The notes under the pieces are model-generated. The model made no database searches, had not been told where the DNA came from, and was given only the letters and a program-made list of their open reading frames with translations. Position numbers and translations under genes: made by a program. Below, piece by piece: positions 1 through 6,467 of a DNA stretch of 13,189 nucleotides (its first letter is position 1; each line of letters opens with the position of its first letter). Source of the DNA: Dehalococcoidia bacterium UBA3254 (lineage in GTDB: Bacteria; Chloroflexota; Dehalococcoidia; Dehalococcoidales; UBA3254); contig DEUU01000349.1 of the NCBI GenBank assembly GCA_002362735.1, positions 1 through 13,189 of the forward strand. The letters run 5' to 3'.

Positions 1-404
1 CTTAGATGTGCGTTAGTGTTGCGATTTTGTTCTGAAAAGATTCGCGGCGAGGAAACGTAAGCTGTAATGGTAACAGGGGTTCTGTCTATTGAACATTACC
101 ATTGTTTTGAGGCTAAAATGGTGGGCGCTAATGGGCCCGAACACTCTCTTCTCCGTATAAAAAGAGTAAAATCTCCTCGGATATTGAAGAAGGTGACCAG
201 ACCGCCTGTGAAGTCTCTTTAGATTCTCACCAGGAGGTAGTTTTACAGCGCTATGAAGTTTTGAGACTTGTCCGGAATCTAATTCTAAGCCACGGTTGAA
301 TTTCGATAGTATTTCCAATATCCGCTTGATTAATTCCGCCTGGAGAATACATTGTAATTTCCAGGGAGCCTTTGAGCCTGTTGCTTGCATATGTATATAA
401 AATT
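1..404. other. Region without a convincing gene
   Basis: No open frame here has both a start with a ribosome binding site and a recognisable product. Long minus-strand frames exist, but they run on as antisense of the downstream kinase gene and look like shadows. A plus-strand frame with no start codon, 132-299 (about 55 codons, opening after a TAA at 129-131 and closing at TGA 297-299), has a coding-like composition with segments such as DIEEGDQTACEVSLDSHQEV. It could be a decayed gene fragment. The rest is moderately AT-rich spacer leading into the promoter at 405-432. Confidence 0.4.
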
Positions 405-432
405 TTGATATGATTTTGAAGGATAGTATAAT
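405..432 (+). promoter_or_regulatory. Sigma-A type promoter of the sensor kinase operon
   Basis: A -35 box TTGATA (405-410, five of six to consensus) is followed by a 16-nt spacer and a perfect -10 box TATAAT (427-432). Transcription would start near 439, giving a leader of about 60 nt before the ATG at 499. Housekeeping transcription of the regulator operon fits this, although the encoded regulator itself activates sigma-54 promoters. Seen directly in the sequence; activity is inferred. Confidence 0.65.
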
Positions 433-498
433 ATTTATACATGTTCTCAGAGAATGGAGCGGATTGGAAACCTCTAATTCTTGAAAATCGGGACTGAG

Positions 499-2445
499 AT
501 GAGTATAGTACATACCAAAAAAGAGAGATGCCGGAGTTGTTACGCCTGCGTCCGCGGATGTCCCTGTAAAGCTATCAAAGTGGAAAACCGCCTGGCGGAA
601 GTGATGCCCGACCTCTGTGTAAATTGCGGAGCCTGTATTCGATTCTGCGTCACCGGCGCCAAGCAGGTGGAAAGCGATATCGAGATAGTCCGCAACTTGC
701 TTGAGTCCAGGGCTCATACTATAGCGATTCCTTCTTCGTCTTTCCCTGCGGCTTTACCGGATGTTACCCCTGGCCAGTTCGTGAGTTCTCTAAAAGCGCT
801 CGGTTTCACCGAGGTTATGGAAGATGCTTTCGGGGCGGAAATGGTGAGCCGCGAATATGTCCGTTTATTGAAAGAAAGAAAAGATGAAATGATCTTTTCT
901 TCCACCTGCCCGGCTGTAGTCTCCTATGTGGAGAAATTTTTCCCCCAACTGGTAGGTTGCCTGGCTCCGGTTGTGTCTCCCATGGTCGCTATGGGGAGAC
1001 TGATTAAGCAGGCCTATGATTCTCAGGCTAAAGTGGTTTTTATCGGTCCCTGCGTCGCTAAAAAGGCCGAAAGTAAAGATGAACATGTGGCTGGGGTAAT
1101 TGACGCTGTTTTGACTTTTAGTGAACTGAAAGAAATGTTTGCTGCCAGGAATATTTTCCCGGCCCAGGAGCCGGAAGATAAGTTTACCGGACCCAAACCT
1201 AACCTGGGTCGTTTATTTGCCATTTCTGCCGGAATGCTGGAAATTGCCGGATGGAGCGATGATATTTTACATAATGAAGTAATCAATGCCCACGGTAGAG
1301 ATTACGTTATCAGCTTTTTGGAGGACATCGCCAAAGGCGGCGTGCATTCTCATTTTATTAATTTCTTTTTCTGCCATGGATGTATTAACGGCCCGGCTAT
1401 AGATAATGACCGGAGCATCTTTATCCGTCGTGAACTGGTTGCCAAGTATGTCAAAATGGATTCTGATCCTGAGCAGACGCGCAGAGACCTGGAGAAGTAC
1501 AGCCATATAGATTTGCGCCGGGAGTTCAAACCCCAGGATGCTCGCCTACCCGAACCTAATGAGGCCCAGGTACAGGAAATTTTAAAGCAAATGAACAGGT
1601 CTCGCAAGGAGGATCAGTTTAATTGTGGAGCTTGCGGTTACCGGACCTGCCGGGACCTGGCAGCGGCTGTTGCCCGAGAACAGGCCGAAATTTCGATGTG
1701 CTGGCCGCACCTCACTTCGCAATTGAAAGAGACTCAGGAAGGCCTGATACAGGCGGAAAAATTGAGCTCGCTGGGACAGATGGCGGCTTCTATTGCCCAT
1801 GAAATCAATAATCCCCTCTCCGGAGTGCTGGTCTACACCCAGCTCCTGAATAAAAAAATCAGCAACGACAGCTACTCCAAAGATTCGGCTTTGAATTATC
1901 TGGGGAAAATGGAAGGCGAGCTTATACGGAGTACCAAATTGGTTCGCGATCTGCTGGACTTCTCACGCCAGTCACCTCCTTCGCTCAGGGAGACGGATCT
2001 TAACGAAGTCATAAAACGTTCACTGGACCTGTTAGTGAATTCGACGCAGTTAAAGCGTATTAAAATTGTCCAGGAATTGGATCCAGACTTGCCAAAGACT
2101 AAAGCTGATCCGGATCAGCTTCAGCAAGTGAGTCTGAACCTGATATTAAATGCCATTCAGGCGATGCCGGATGGAGGAAAATTGACTTTGCATACCGAAG
2201 CGGGGAACGGGAATATCACACTGAATGTTCAGGATACCGGCTGCGGAATTCCTCCGGAGAATATGCATAAACTTTTTACACCGTTCTTTACCACCAAAAA
2301 AGAGGTCAAGGGCGTTGGTCTGGGACTGGCGGTATCTTATGGAATCATACAGCGCCATCATGGAAAAATCAGCGTAAAAAGCAGAGAGGGGGAGGGTACT
2401 ACCTTTAGCATCGAATTACCCATAAATTATGCAGAAAGAAATTAA
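499..2445 (+). CDS. Iron-sulfur / [FeFe]-hydrogenase-like sensor histidine kinase
   Basis: This is a probable cytoplasmic redox or hydrogen sensor kinase; no membrane segment is visible. Domains from the ATG at 499 (648 aa): two ferredoxin clusters (C11, C14, C17, C21 and C40, C43, C46, C50); a hydrogenase large-subunit-like domain at about 74-355; a CGACGYxTC iron-sulfur domain (C376, C379, C384, C401); then a HisKA domain with phospho-acceptor H434 in AHEINNPL, and a HATPase with N551, DTGCGI (579-584) and GVGLGL (605-610). The H-cluster motifs are changed: one Cys in the first motif (STCP, C137), C185 in GPCVAKKAE, and CHGC (C292, C295) in the third. Active H2 turnover is therefore doubtful. 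A TTG at 481 is an alternative start; ATG 499 was chosen because GGGA lies 5 nt before it and the protein then begins just ahead of the first cluster. The stop overlaps the next gene's start, so the two are co-translated. Confidence 0.88.
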   Translation: MSIVHTKKERCRSCYACVRGCPCKAIKVENRLAEVMPDLCVNCGACIRFCVTGAKQVESDIEIVRNLLESRAHTIAIPSSSFPAALPDVTPGQFVSSLKALGFTEVMEDAFGAEMVSREYVRLLKERKDEMIFSSTCPAVVSYVEKFFPQLVGCLAPVVSPMVAMGRLIKQAYDSQAKVVFIGPCVAKKAESKDEHVAGVIDAVLTFSELKEMFAARNIFPAQEPEDKFTGPKPNLGRLFAISAGMLEIAGWSDDILHNEVINAHGRDYVISFLEDIAKGGVHSHFINFFFCHGCINGPAIDNDRSIFIRRELVAKYVKMDSDPEQTRRDLEKYSHIDLRREFKPQDARLPEPNEAQVQEILKQMNRSRKEDQFNCGACGYRTCRDLAAAVAREQAEISMCWPHLTSQLKETQEGLIQAEKLSSLGQMAASIAHEINNPLSGVLVYTQLLNKKISNDSYSKDSALNYLGKMEGELIRSTKLVRDLLDFSRQSPPSLRETDLNEVIKRSLDLLVNSTQLKRIKIVQELDPDLPKTKADPDQLQQVSLNLILNAIQAMPDGGKLTLHTEAGNGNITLNVQDTGCGIPPENMHKLFTPFFTTKKEVKGVGLGLAVSYGIIQRHHGKISVKSREGEGTTFSIELPINYAERN

Positions 2446-3790
2446 AATACTGGTAGTTGACGATGAAGTAATTATGAGGGACTCGCTGAAGGACTGGCTC
2501 ATCGATGTGGGCTATACCGTCTCGACCGCCGGGAACGCTGAAGAAGCCCTGGGGTTGATCCGGAAGGAAAATCCGAATGTCGCCATTATCGACCTGGTAT
2601 TACCAGGTGCGGACGGTCTGGACCTGCTGAGAAAAGCGCGGCAGATATGTCCGAACATGCAGGTCATAATCATCACCGCCTACAGCAGCGTCAAGACCGC
2701 CATCGCCGCTATCCGTGAAGGCGCTTATGATTACCTCGAAAAGCCGTTTTCTCCGGAAAAAGTAGAGCTTTTAATTGCCAAACTGGCGGAAAGACAGGCT
2801 TTGATGGATGAAAACCTCTCCCTGCGGCAAAAATTGGACGAAAAATACTCTTTCGAGAATATTTTCGCCAAAAGCACCCGCATGCAAAAAATCATCGATA
2901 TGATAAAGGTAGTGGCGAAGAGCAACGCTCCCATTCTGATCTCGGGTGAAAGCGGCACCGGTAAAGAGATCGTCGCCCGCGCCATTCACAATCAGAGCTA
3001 CCGGAAGGGCCGGCCCTTCGCCATGGTCAGCTGCGTTCCTCTGCCTGAACCGTTGATCGAAAGTGAACTTTTCGGTCATGAGATCGGCGCCTTCAACGGT
3101 GCCCAGGCTCAGAGAAGGGGTAAATTTGAAATCGCCAATAAAGGGACACTGTTTCTGGATGAGATCGGAAACCTGGATGGTAATGTTCAGGTCCATCTGC
3201 TGAAGGCTCTGGAAGACAAGTCTATCTACCGTCTGGGAGGCACCGAGCCCATTATGACGGATGTCCGGTTTATATCAGCCACCAACAAAGATTTGAAGAG
3301 GGCTATCGAGTCCGGACAGTTCCGAGAAGACCTCTACTACCGGCTGAGCGTGGTAAGCATCGAGCTGCCGGCCCTCCGGGAAAGAAAAGACGATATCCCG
3401 GTCCTGGCAGAGTACTTTCTGAGAAAGTTTAATGAAGAGAATCAGAAGAAAGTGGTCGGATTTTCTCCGGAGGCGAACGATTACCTTTTAAGGTATGAAT
3501 GGCCGGGAAACATCCGGGAACTGGAGAATGCGGTGGAACGGGCAGTCATCCTGGCCAGGGGCGATATGATTGATGCCAACGACCTCTCCCAGCAAAGCCT
3601 GTACCTGCCTCACCGGACTCCGGGTGGGAAAACCATGCGAGAGATGGAAAAGAACCATATCCTGAATGTGCTCATTGAAGCCGGAGGAAATTGCAGCGAA
3701 GCTTCCCGCCTGCTGGGGATCTCCCGTATGACTCTCTATAACAAGATCAAAGCCTACGGACTGCAGGTAAATACGACCACAGAAATCTAG
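2429..3790 (+). CDS. NtrC-family sigma-54-dependent response regulator
   Basis: This is the cognate regulator of the overlapping kinase (17-bp overlap). It should bind DNA upstream of sigma-54 promoters and use ATP to open the RNA polymerase complex. Domain order in the 453 aa: receiver at 1-120 with acidic pair D11/D12, phospho-acceptor D55, T83 and K105; a linker helix; an AAA+ domain at about 145-385 with Walker A GESGTGKE (173-180), Walker B GTLFLDEI (239-246), arginine fingers R299 and R305 in FREDLYYRL, and WPGNIREL (358-365); and a C-terminal Fis-type helix-turn-helix at about 408-445. The sigma-54-contacting loop reads GAFNGA (220-225) instead of GAFTGA: the conserved Thr is Asn223, codon AAC, one base from Thr ACC. 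The length is normal for the family. It ends in TAG, and a strong hairpin follows 38 nt later. The targets are unknown. Confidence 0.93.
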   Translation: MQKEIKILVVDDEVIMRDSLKDWLIDVGYTVSTAGNAEEALGLIRKENPNVAIIDLVLPGADGLDLLRKARQICPNMQVIIITAYSSVKTAIAAIREGAYDYLEKPFSPEKVELLIAKLAERQALMDENLSLRQKLDEKYSFENIFAKSTRMQKIIDMIKVVAKSNAPILISGESGTGKEIVARAIHNQSYRKGRPFAMVSCVPLPEPLIESELFGHEIGAFNGAQAQRRGKFEIANKGTLFLDEIGNLDGNVQVHLLKALEDKSIYRLGGTEPIMTDVRFISATNKDLKRAIESGQFREDLYYRLSVVSIELPALRERKDDIPVLAEYFLRKFNEENQKKVVGFSPEANDYLLRYEWPGNIRELENAVERAVILARGDMIDANDLSQQSLYLPHRTPGGKTMREMEKNHILNVLIEAGGNCSEASRLLGISRMTLYNKIKAYGLQVNTTTEI

Positions 3791-3827
3791 TGTAGTGCCT
3801 TGTAAAACTGTTTACATTTAATTGTCA

Positions 3828-3871
3828 TCCCAAACCCTGTCCCGTACTGCTATACGGGACAGGGTTTGGGA
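3828..3871. repeat. 19-bp perfect inverted repeat (hairpin) after the regulator gene
   Basis: Arms 3828-3846 and 3853-3871 are perfectly complementary around a 6-nt loop (3847-3852), giving a very stable, GC-rich stem. No run of T follows on either strand, so it is not a classical intrinsic terminator. It could still protect or end the kinase/regulator transcript and that of the minus-strand gene coming from the other side. The flanks (GTCATCCC at 3824-3831 and GCTGGAAT at 3882-3889) resemble the ends of the repeat at 8950-9060, so a degenerate relative of that element is possible. Confidence 0.8.
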
Positions 3872-3932
3872 CAGGCTCTACGCTGGAATAATAAAATGAA
3901 AAGACCCTGGTCAATGGAAGCTATATAAAGAA

Positions 3933-4211
3933 CTATGATTTTGGATAATGAGGCAGGTCGATTGGAGTAATGGGTTTCGTGACCGGATGGTTGTTTTCGG
4001 TTGATCTTTTTGTGAAGTGCAATTGTTCTACAAGGCAGTAAAAGCTGAATGCCATGATCGCCCCAATCATCGTAGTTTCCAGAATTAGTATCAGCGGACT
4101 GGATTCATAAATATAAAAGCGGCCATAAACCCAGATCAGCCCAAAATGGACTAAAAGGAACAAAGCCATCGCCAGGGCTAACAGTGCCAATATGTAGACT
4201 CTGGTTTTCAA
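3933..4211 (-). CDS. Small two-TM membrane protein of unknown function
   Basis: I do not recognise this 92-aa protein. It has two clear hydrophobic segments, about residues 5-28 and 38-62, joined by a short loop containing WVYGRFYIYESSP. The hydrophilic tail is rich in Lys, Thr and Pro. The start is TTG (4209-4211), supported by GGAG at 4217-4220 with a 5-nt gap. An ATG four bases upstream is in another frame. It converges with the regulator gene, facing the hairpin at 3828-3871, and has no operon partner on its strand. Regular hydrophobic periodicity, charged flanks and a plausible ribosome binding site argue for a real gene. A chance open frame is not excluded. Confidence 0.5.
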   Translation of the reverse strand: MKTRVYILALLALAMALFLLVHFGLIWVYGRFYIYESSPLILILETTMIGAIMAFSFYCLVEQLHFTKRSTENNHPVTKPITPIDLPHYPKS

Positions 4212-4372
4212 TCATTCTCCAATAGGGATTGTTACCTTGTGATGCAAATACTTTTTTACTATATCCAATCGCCATAGAAACCATAATCACCATAAGGTAC
4301 CTTGCTGGCTGATACTTTGGTCGCTTTTAAGGAGCTGAAAATGGTGGTTCCATGGTAAAACGCCAGAGCCTA

Positions 4373-4378
4373 TATAAT
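4373..4378 (+). promoter_or_regulatory. Possible -10 box upstream of the interrupted Cys-rich gene
   Basis: A perfect TATAAT lies 38 bases before the ATG at 4416, which would give a leader of about 30 nt. No good -35 box is seen at the proper distance; the best is TTCCAT at 4348-4353 with a 19-nt spacer. This is weak evidence that the broken reading frame downstream is still transcribed. Confidence 0.3.
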
Positions 4379-4415
4379 CTAATTAACGTCAAATGAATAT
4401 CTCGGGAGGACTGCT

Positions 4416-4601
4416 ATGGCCGGTAAAATGAGTTCTGAAAAGAAGACTGCCCGTTTTAAAAAGATAGAAAAGGGAGACGGCTATCTCTGTTAGATCTGCG
4501 GTTTACAGGTTAATGTGGATGTCTGAGGAGAATTTTTGGCTACCAAACAGCTTTCCTGCTGCGGTAAACCCATGAAGGAAAAGTTTGGAAAAGCCTCTTA
4601 A
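4416..4601 (+). pseudogene. Small Cys-rich desulforedoxin-like gene interrupted by in-frame TAG and TGA
   Basis: From the ATG at 4416, with a strong ribosome binding site GGGAGG (4404-4409) 6 nt upstream, one frame runs 61 codons to TAA 4599-4601. It contains TAG at codon 26 (4491-4493) and TGA at codon 37 (4524-4526). The peptide still reads as a small rubredoxin/desulforedoxin-like metal-binding protein: YLC-stop-ICGLQVNVDV-stop-GEF, then LSCCGKPMKEK, keeping the CxxC and CCGxPM ligand pairs. In related small proteins, as I remember them, a Cys often follows the V-rich strand where TGA lies, and Glu or Lys often sits between the Cys pair (GAG is one base from TAG). Either two nonsense mutations have hit a recently working gene, or TGA is read as selenocysteine (with TAG also recoded or suppressed). 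It converges with the CoA-activase gene, whose stop is 2 nt away. Confidence 0.6.
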
Positions 4602-4602
4602 C

Positions 4603-5670
4603 CTACCACGTATGGCTGATAGCGTTATTCGGACAGGCGGTATGGCAGTTCACAGAATTGGCTGCCGAACATGTTTTAAATCCGGAGCAGGTCAAATGGA
4701 GTTTTTTCCGGACGGCTTCTTTGACTCTGGCTTTCGGCTGTCCTTGATCGTTTCGTCCTACTTCCAGTACCGCAGACGGGCAGGGTTCGACGCATTTGCC
4801 GCAGCCGTCGCATTTACCGGTGTCTATAGTTAAATAATATTCACCCGTGCCGTCGGAATAGCCGTAGCTGATCTTCATTTCTTCGCGTTTGCCCTTGCCT
4901 TCCGCCCGGTCTTTTGCAAACAGTGCCGCTCCCAAGCACCCTGCCAGTTGCGGGTCCGGTGCCAGCAGGGGCGCCATGCCCACTTTCTCCTGGATCTTGG
5001 CGACCATACCCTTGTTTTTGGCGATTCCCCCGCTGATGCTGAAGTCTTTCAGGATAGAGACTCTCTTTAGAAGGTTCAGGCAGCGGACGGAGATGGCTTC
5101 GTTCAAACCCATTAAAATATCCGCTTTCTTGATGCCTTTCCGAAGGTAGGCCACGGCCTCCGAGCGGGCAAAAACGGCGCAAATGGTATTAAACGGGATG
5201 GCGGATCTGGACTGCAGGGCTGTCTCGCCGATTTCGGCTAAAGGCACGTTCAGGACATCGGCAATCATCTCCAGAAAGCGCCCGGTGCCTCCGGCGCACT
5301 TATCATTCATGACAAAATTAACGACCCTTCCCTCGGCGTCGATACTGATGGCTTTGCAGTCCTGTCCCCCCATATCCAGGATCGTTTTGACGGAGGGGAA
5401 ATAATAATTGATGCCTCGGGCGTGGCAGCTGATTTCGGAAATATTTTCATTGGCAAACGGTACCAGGACGCGGCCGTAGCCGGTAGCTACAATATAGTCC
5501 ATGTCTTCAATCTTAAGGCCCGTGCCCTCCAGAGTTTTGGCCATCGTCATTTTAGAGGTAACGACGCTCTCTGCACCGGTATCCCCGATGTACGAAGAGA
5601 GAACCTTACCGTCTTTCAAAACGACTGCTTTGGAAGCCCGCGAACCGATATCAATACCCGCCGTGATCAT
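4603..5670 (-). CDS. CoA-substrate enzyme activase (BcrA/BadG/BzdQ-like) fused to a 2[4Fe-4S] ferredoxin domain
   Basis: This ASKHA-fold ATPase couples ATP hydrolysis to single-electron transfer into a benzoyl-CoA reductase or 2-hydroxyacyl-CoA dehydratase type partner. The 355-aa protein has the activase core at 1-255: nucleotide-binding GIDIGSRASK at the start, ATGYGR (62-67), DMGGQD (99-104), and the Cys residues that bridge a subunit-shared [4Fe-4S] cluster, C125 in DKCAGGTGRF and C164 in TICAVFARSE. Residues 275-355 are an added ferredoxin: C287, C290, C293, C297P and a second set C328, C334, C342, C346P with unusual spacing. HgdC-type activators are about 260 aa and lack this tail. In Azoarcus-type bzd clusters a separate ferredoxin gene, bzdM, follows bzdQ, so this looks like the two joined. 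The start is ATG with AAAGGAG about 7 nt upstream and a 12-nt gap from the preceding gene. It is last in the operon. Confidence 0.88.
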   Translation of the reverse strand: MITAGIDIGSRASKAVVLKDGKVLSSYIGDTGAESVVTSKMTMAKTLEGTGLKIEDMDYIVATGYGRVLVPFANENISEISCHARGINYYFPSVKTILDMGGQDCKAISIDAEGRVVNFVMNDKCAGGTGRFLEMIADVLNVPLAEIGETALQSRSAIPFNTICAVFARSEAVAYLRKGIKKADILMGLNEAISVRCLNLLKRVSILKDFSISGGIAKNKGMVAKIQEKVGMAPLLAPDPQLAGCLGAALFAKDRAEGKGKREEMKISYGYSDGTGEYYLTIDTGKCDGCGKCVEPCPSAVLEVGRNDQGQPKARVKEAVRKKLHLTCSGFKTCSAANSVNCHTACPNNAISHTW

Positions 5671-5682
5671 GAATTAACTCCT

Positions 5683-6465
5683 TTACCCCTTCTCCAGACT
5701 TTCTTTGGCCAGAATCGCGGCTCCCAGGGCCGCAACCGTTTCGGGATTCTCCGGTAACAGCACCTTGAACCCCAGCTCTTTCTCAAGGATATCTATCAGT
5801 CCTTTGTTTCTGGCGACTCCTCCCACTACTGCCACCTCCTTCTCCACGCCAAGTCTTTTTAAGAGTCCCATCATACGGCTGACCATGGAAGCGTGGATGC
5901 CGGCGATTATTTCCTCTTTAGGCGTGGGCGGCACCCGGTGAATATGCGAAATAACTTCGGATTCGGCGAACACGGCACAGGTGCCGGAAATATCCGCTTT
6001 GTTTTTGGCACGGAGGGAATACTCTGCCATTTCGTCCAGCTTGACCTGCATGACCTTGGCCATCGCCTGGAGGAACATGCCTGTTCCGGCGGCGCATTTA
6101 TCCTGACCGGCCCAATCAGTGACCCTTCCGCGGTCGTTTATCTTTAAGATGGTGCTGGTTTCGGCACCCAGGTCCACCACCGTACGGGCGGTGGGAAAGA
6201 GTACATGGACGCCTCTGGCCAGACAGGTGGTAATAGCTTTCTGCTGCTGGCTGAAAGTAACGGACTTGCCGCCGACTCCGGTTGAAACGATATACCATCC
6301 GTCCGGCGTCAGTCCGGCTTTTTTGATGACCTCTTCCATGGCTACCCTGGCGGTGGCTTCCGATCCTTCGCCGGCCGGCATCTGGGTGGAAGCCAGCGGG
6401 CCATTGCCGTCCAGTATCACCGCTTTAACATTCAAACTGCCTACATCAATTCCAAGTGCTTTCAT
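5683..6465 (-). CDS. CoA-substrate enzyme activase subunit (HgdC/BcrD/BzdP-like)
   Basis: This is a second ASKHA ATPase of the BcrA/BadF/BadG/HgdC family, 260 aa, the usual length of HgdC. Visible motifs: GIDVGSLNVK near the N-terminus, STGVGGKSV (61-69), DLGAETSTI (98-106), the cluster ligands C124 in DKCAAGTGMF and C163 in GTCAVFAESE, and VGGVARNKG plus AALGAAILAK at the C-terminus. 2-Hydroxyacyl-CoA dehydratases use a homodimeric activator. Two different ATPase genes side by side are typical of ATP-dependent benzoyl-CoA reductases, where the subunits share one [4Fe-4S] cluster. It starts 2 nt after the stop of the upstream gene, so it is tightly coupled in the operon. Confidence 0.9.
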   Translation of the reverse strand: MKALGIDVGSLNVKAVILDGNGPLASTQMPAGEGSEATARVAMEEVIKKAGLTPDGWYIVSTGVGGKSVTFSQQQKAITTCLARGVHVLFPTARTVVDLGAETSTILKINDRGRVTDWAGQDKCAAGTGMFLQAMAKVMQVKLDEMAEYSLRAKNKADISGTCAVFAESEVISHIHRVPPTPKEEIIAGIHASMVSRMMGLLKRLGVEKEVAVVGGVARNKGLIDILEKELGFKVLLPENPETVAALGAAILAKESLEKG

Positions 6466-6467
6466 GG

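Noticed and set aside
265..279. GACTTGTCCGGAATC resembling part of the repeat at 8959-8974
   Set aside because: It lacks the inverted partner arm and one base, and may be chance.
13..717. Long minus-strand open frame (234 codons) at the window start
   Set aside because: Its first third is antisense of the kinase's ferredoxin domain, the rest crosses the promoter region, and the product has no recognisable motif. It is a shadow frame.
4105..4293. 62-codon minus-strand frame starting MVIMVSMAIGYSKKVF
   Set aside because: It overlaps the two-TM frame in another phase and turns into compositionally odd sequence. I preferred the frame with membrane segments and a ribosome binding site. A frameshift linking the two cannot be excluded.
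4341..4358. ATG with AAGGAG 6 nt upstream, encoding five residues and a stop
   Set aside because: Too short to support as a gene and not clearly linked to a downstream start; possibly a chance match.
4491..4493. Pyrrolysine at the in-frame TAG as the leading explanation
   Set aside because: At least four other genes here end in TAG, no pyl gene is visible, and a Glu codon GAG is one base away. Nonsense mutation is simpler. Kept only as a possibility.
4585..4833. Plus-strand frames inside the activase and reductase genes (for example 4585-4833, 6119-6547, 7500-7883)
   Set aside because: All lie antisense to strongly supported genes with family motifs and have no motifs of their own.
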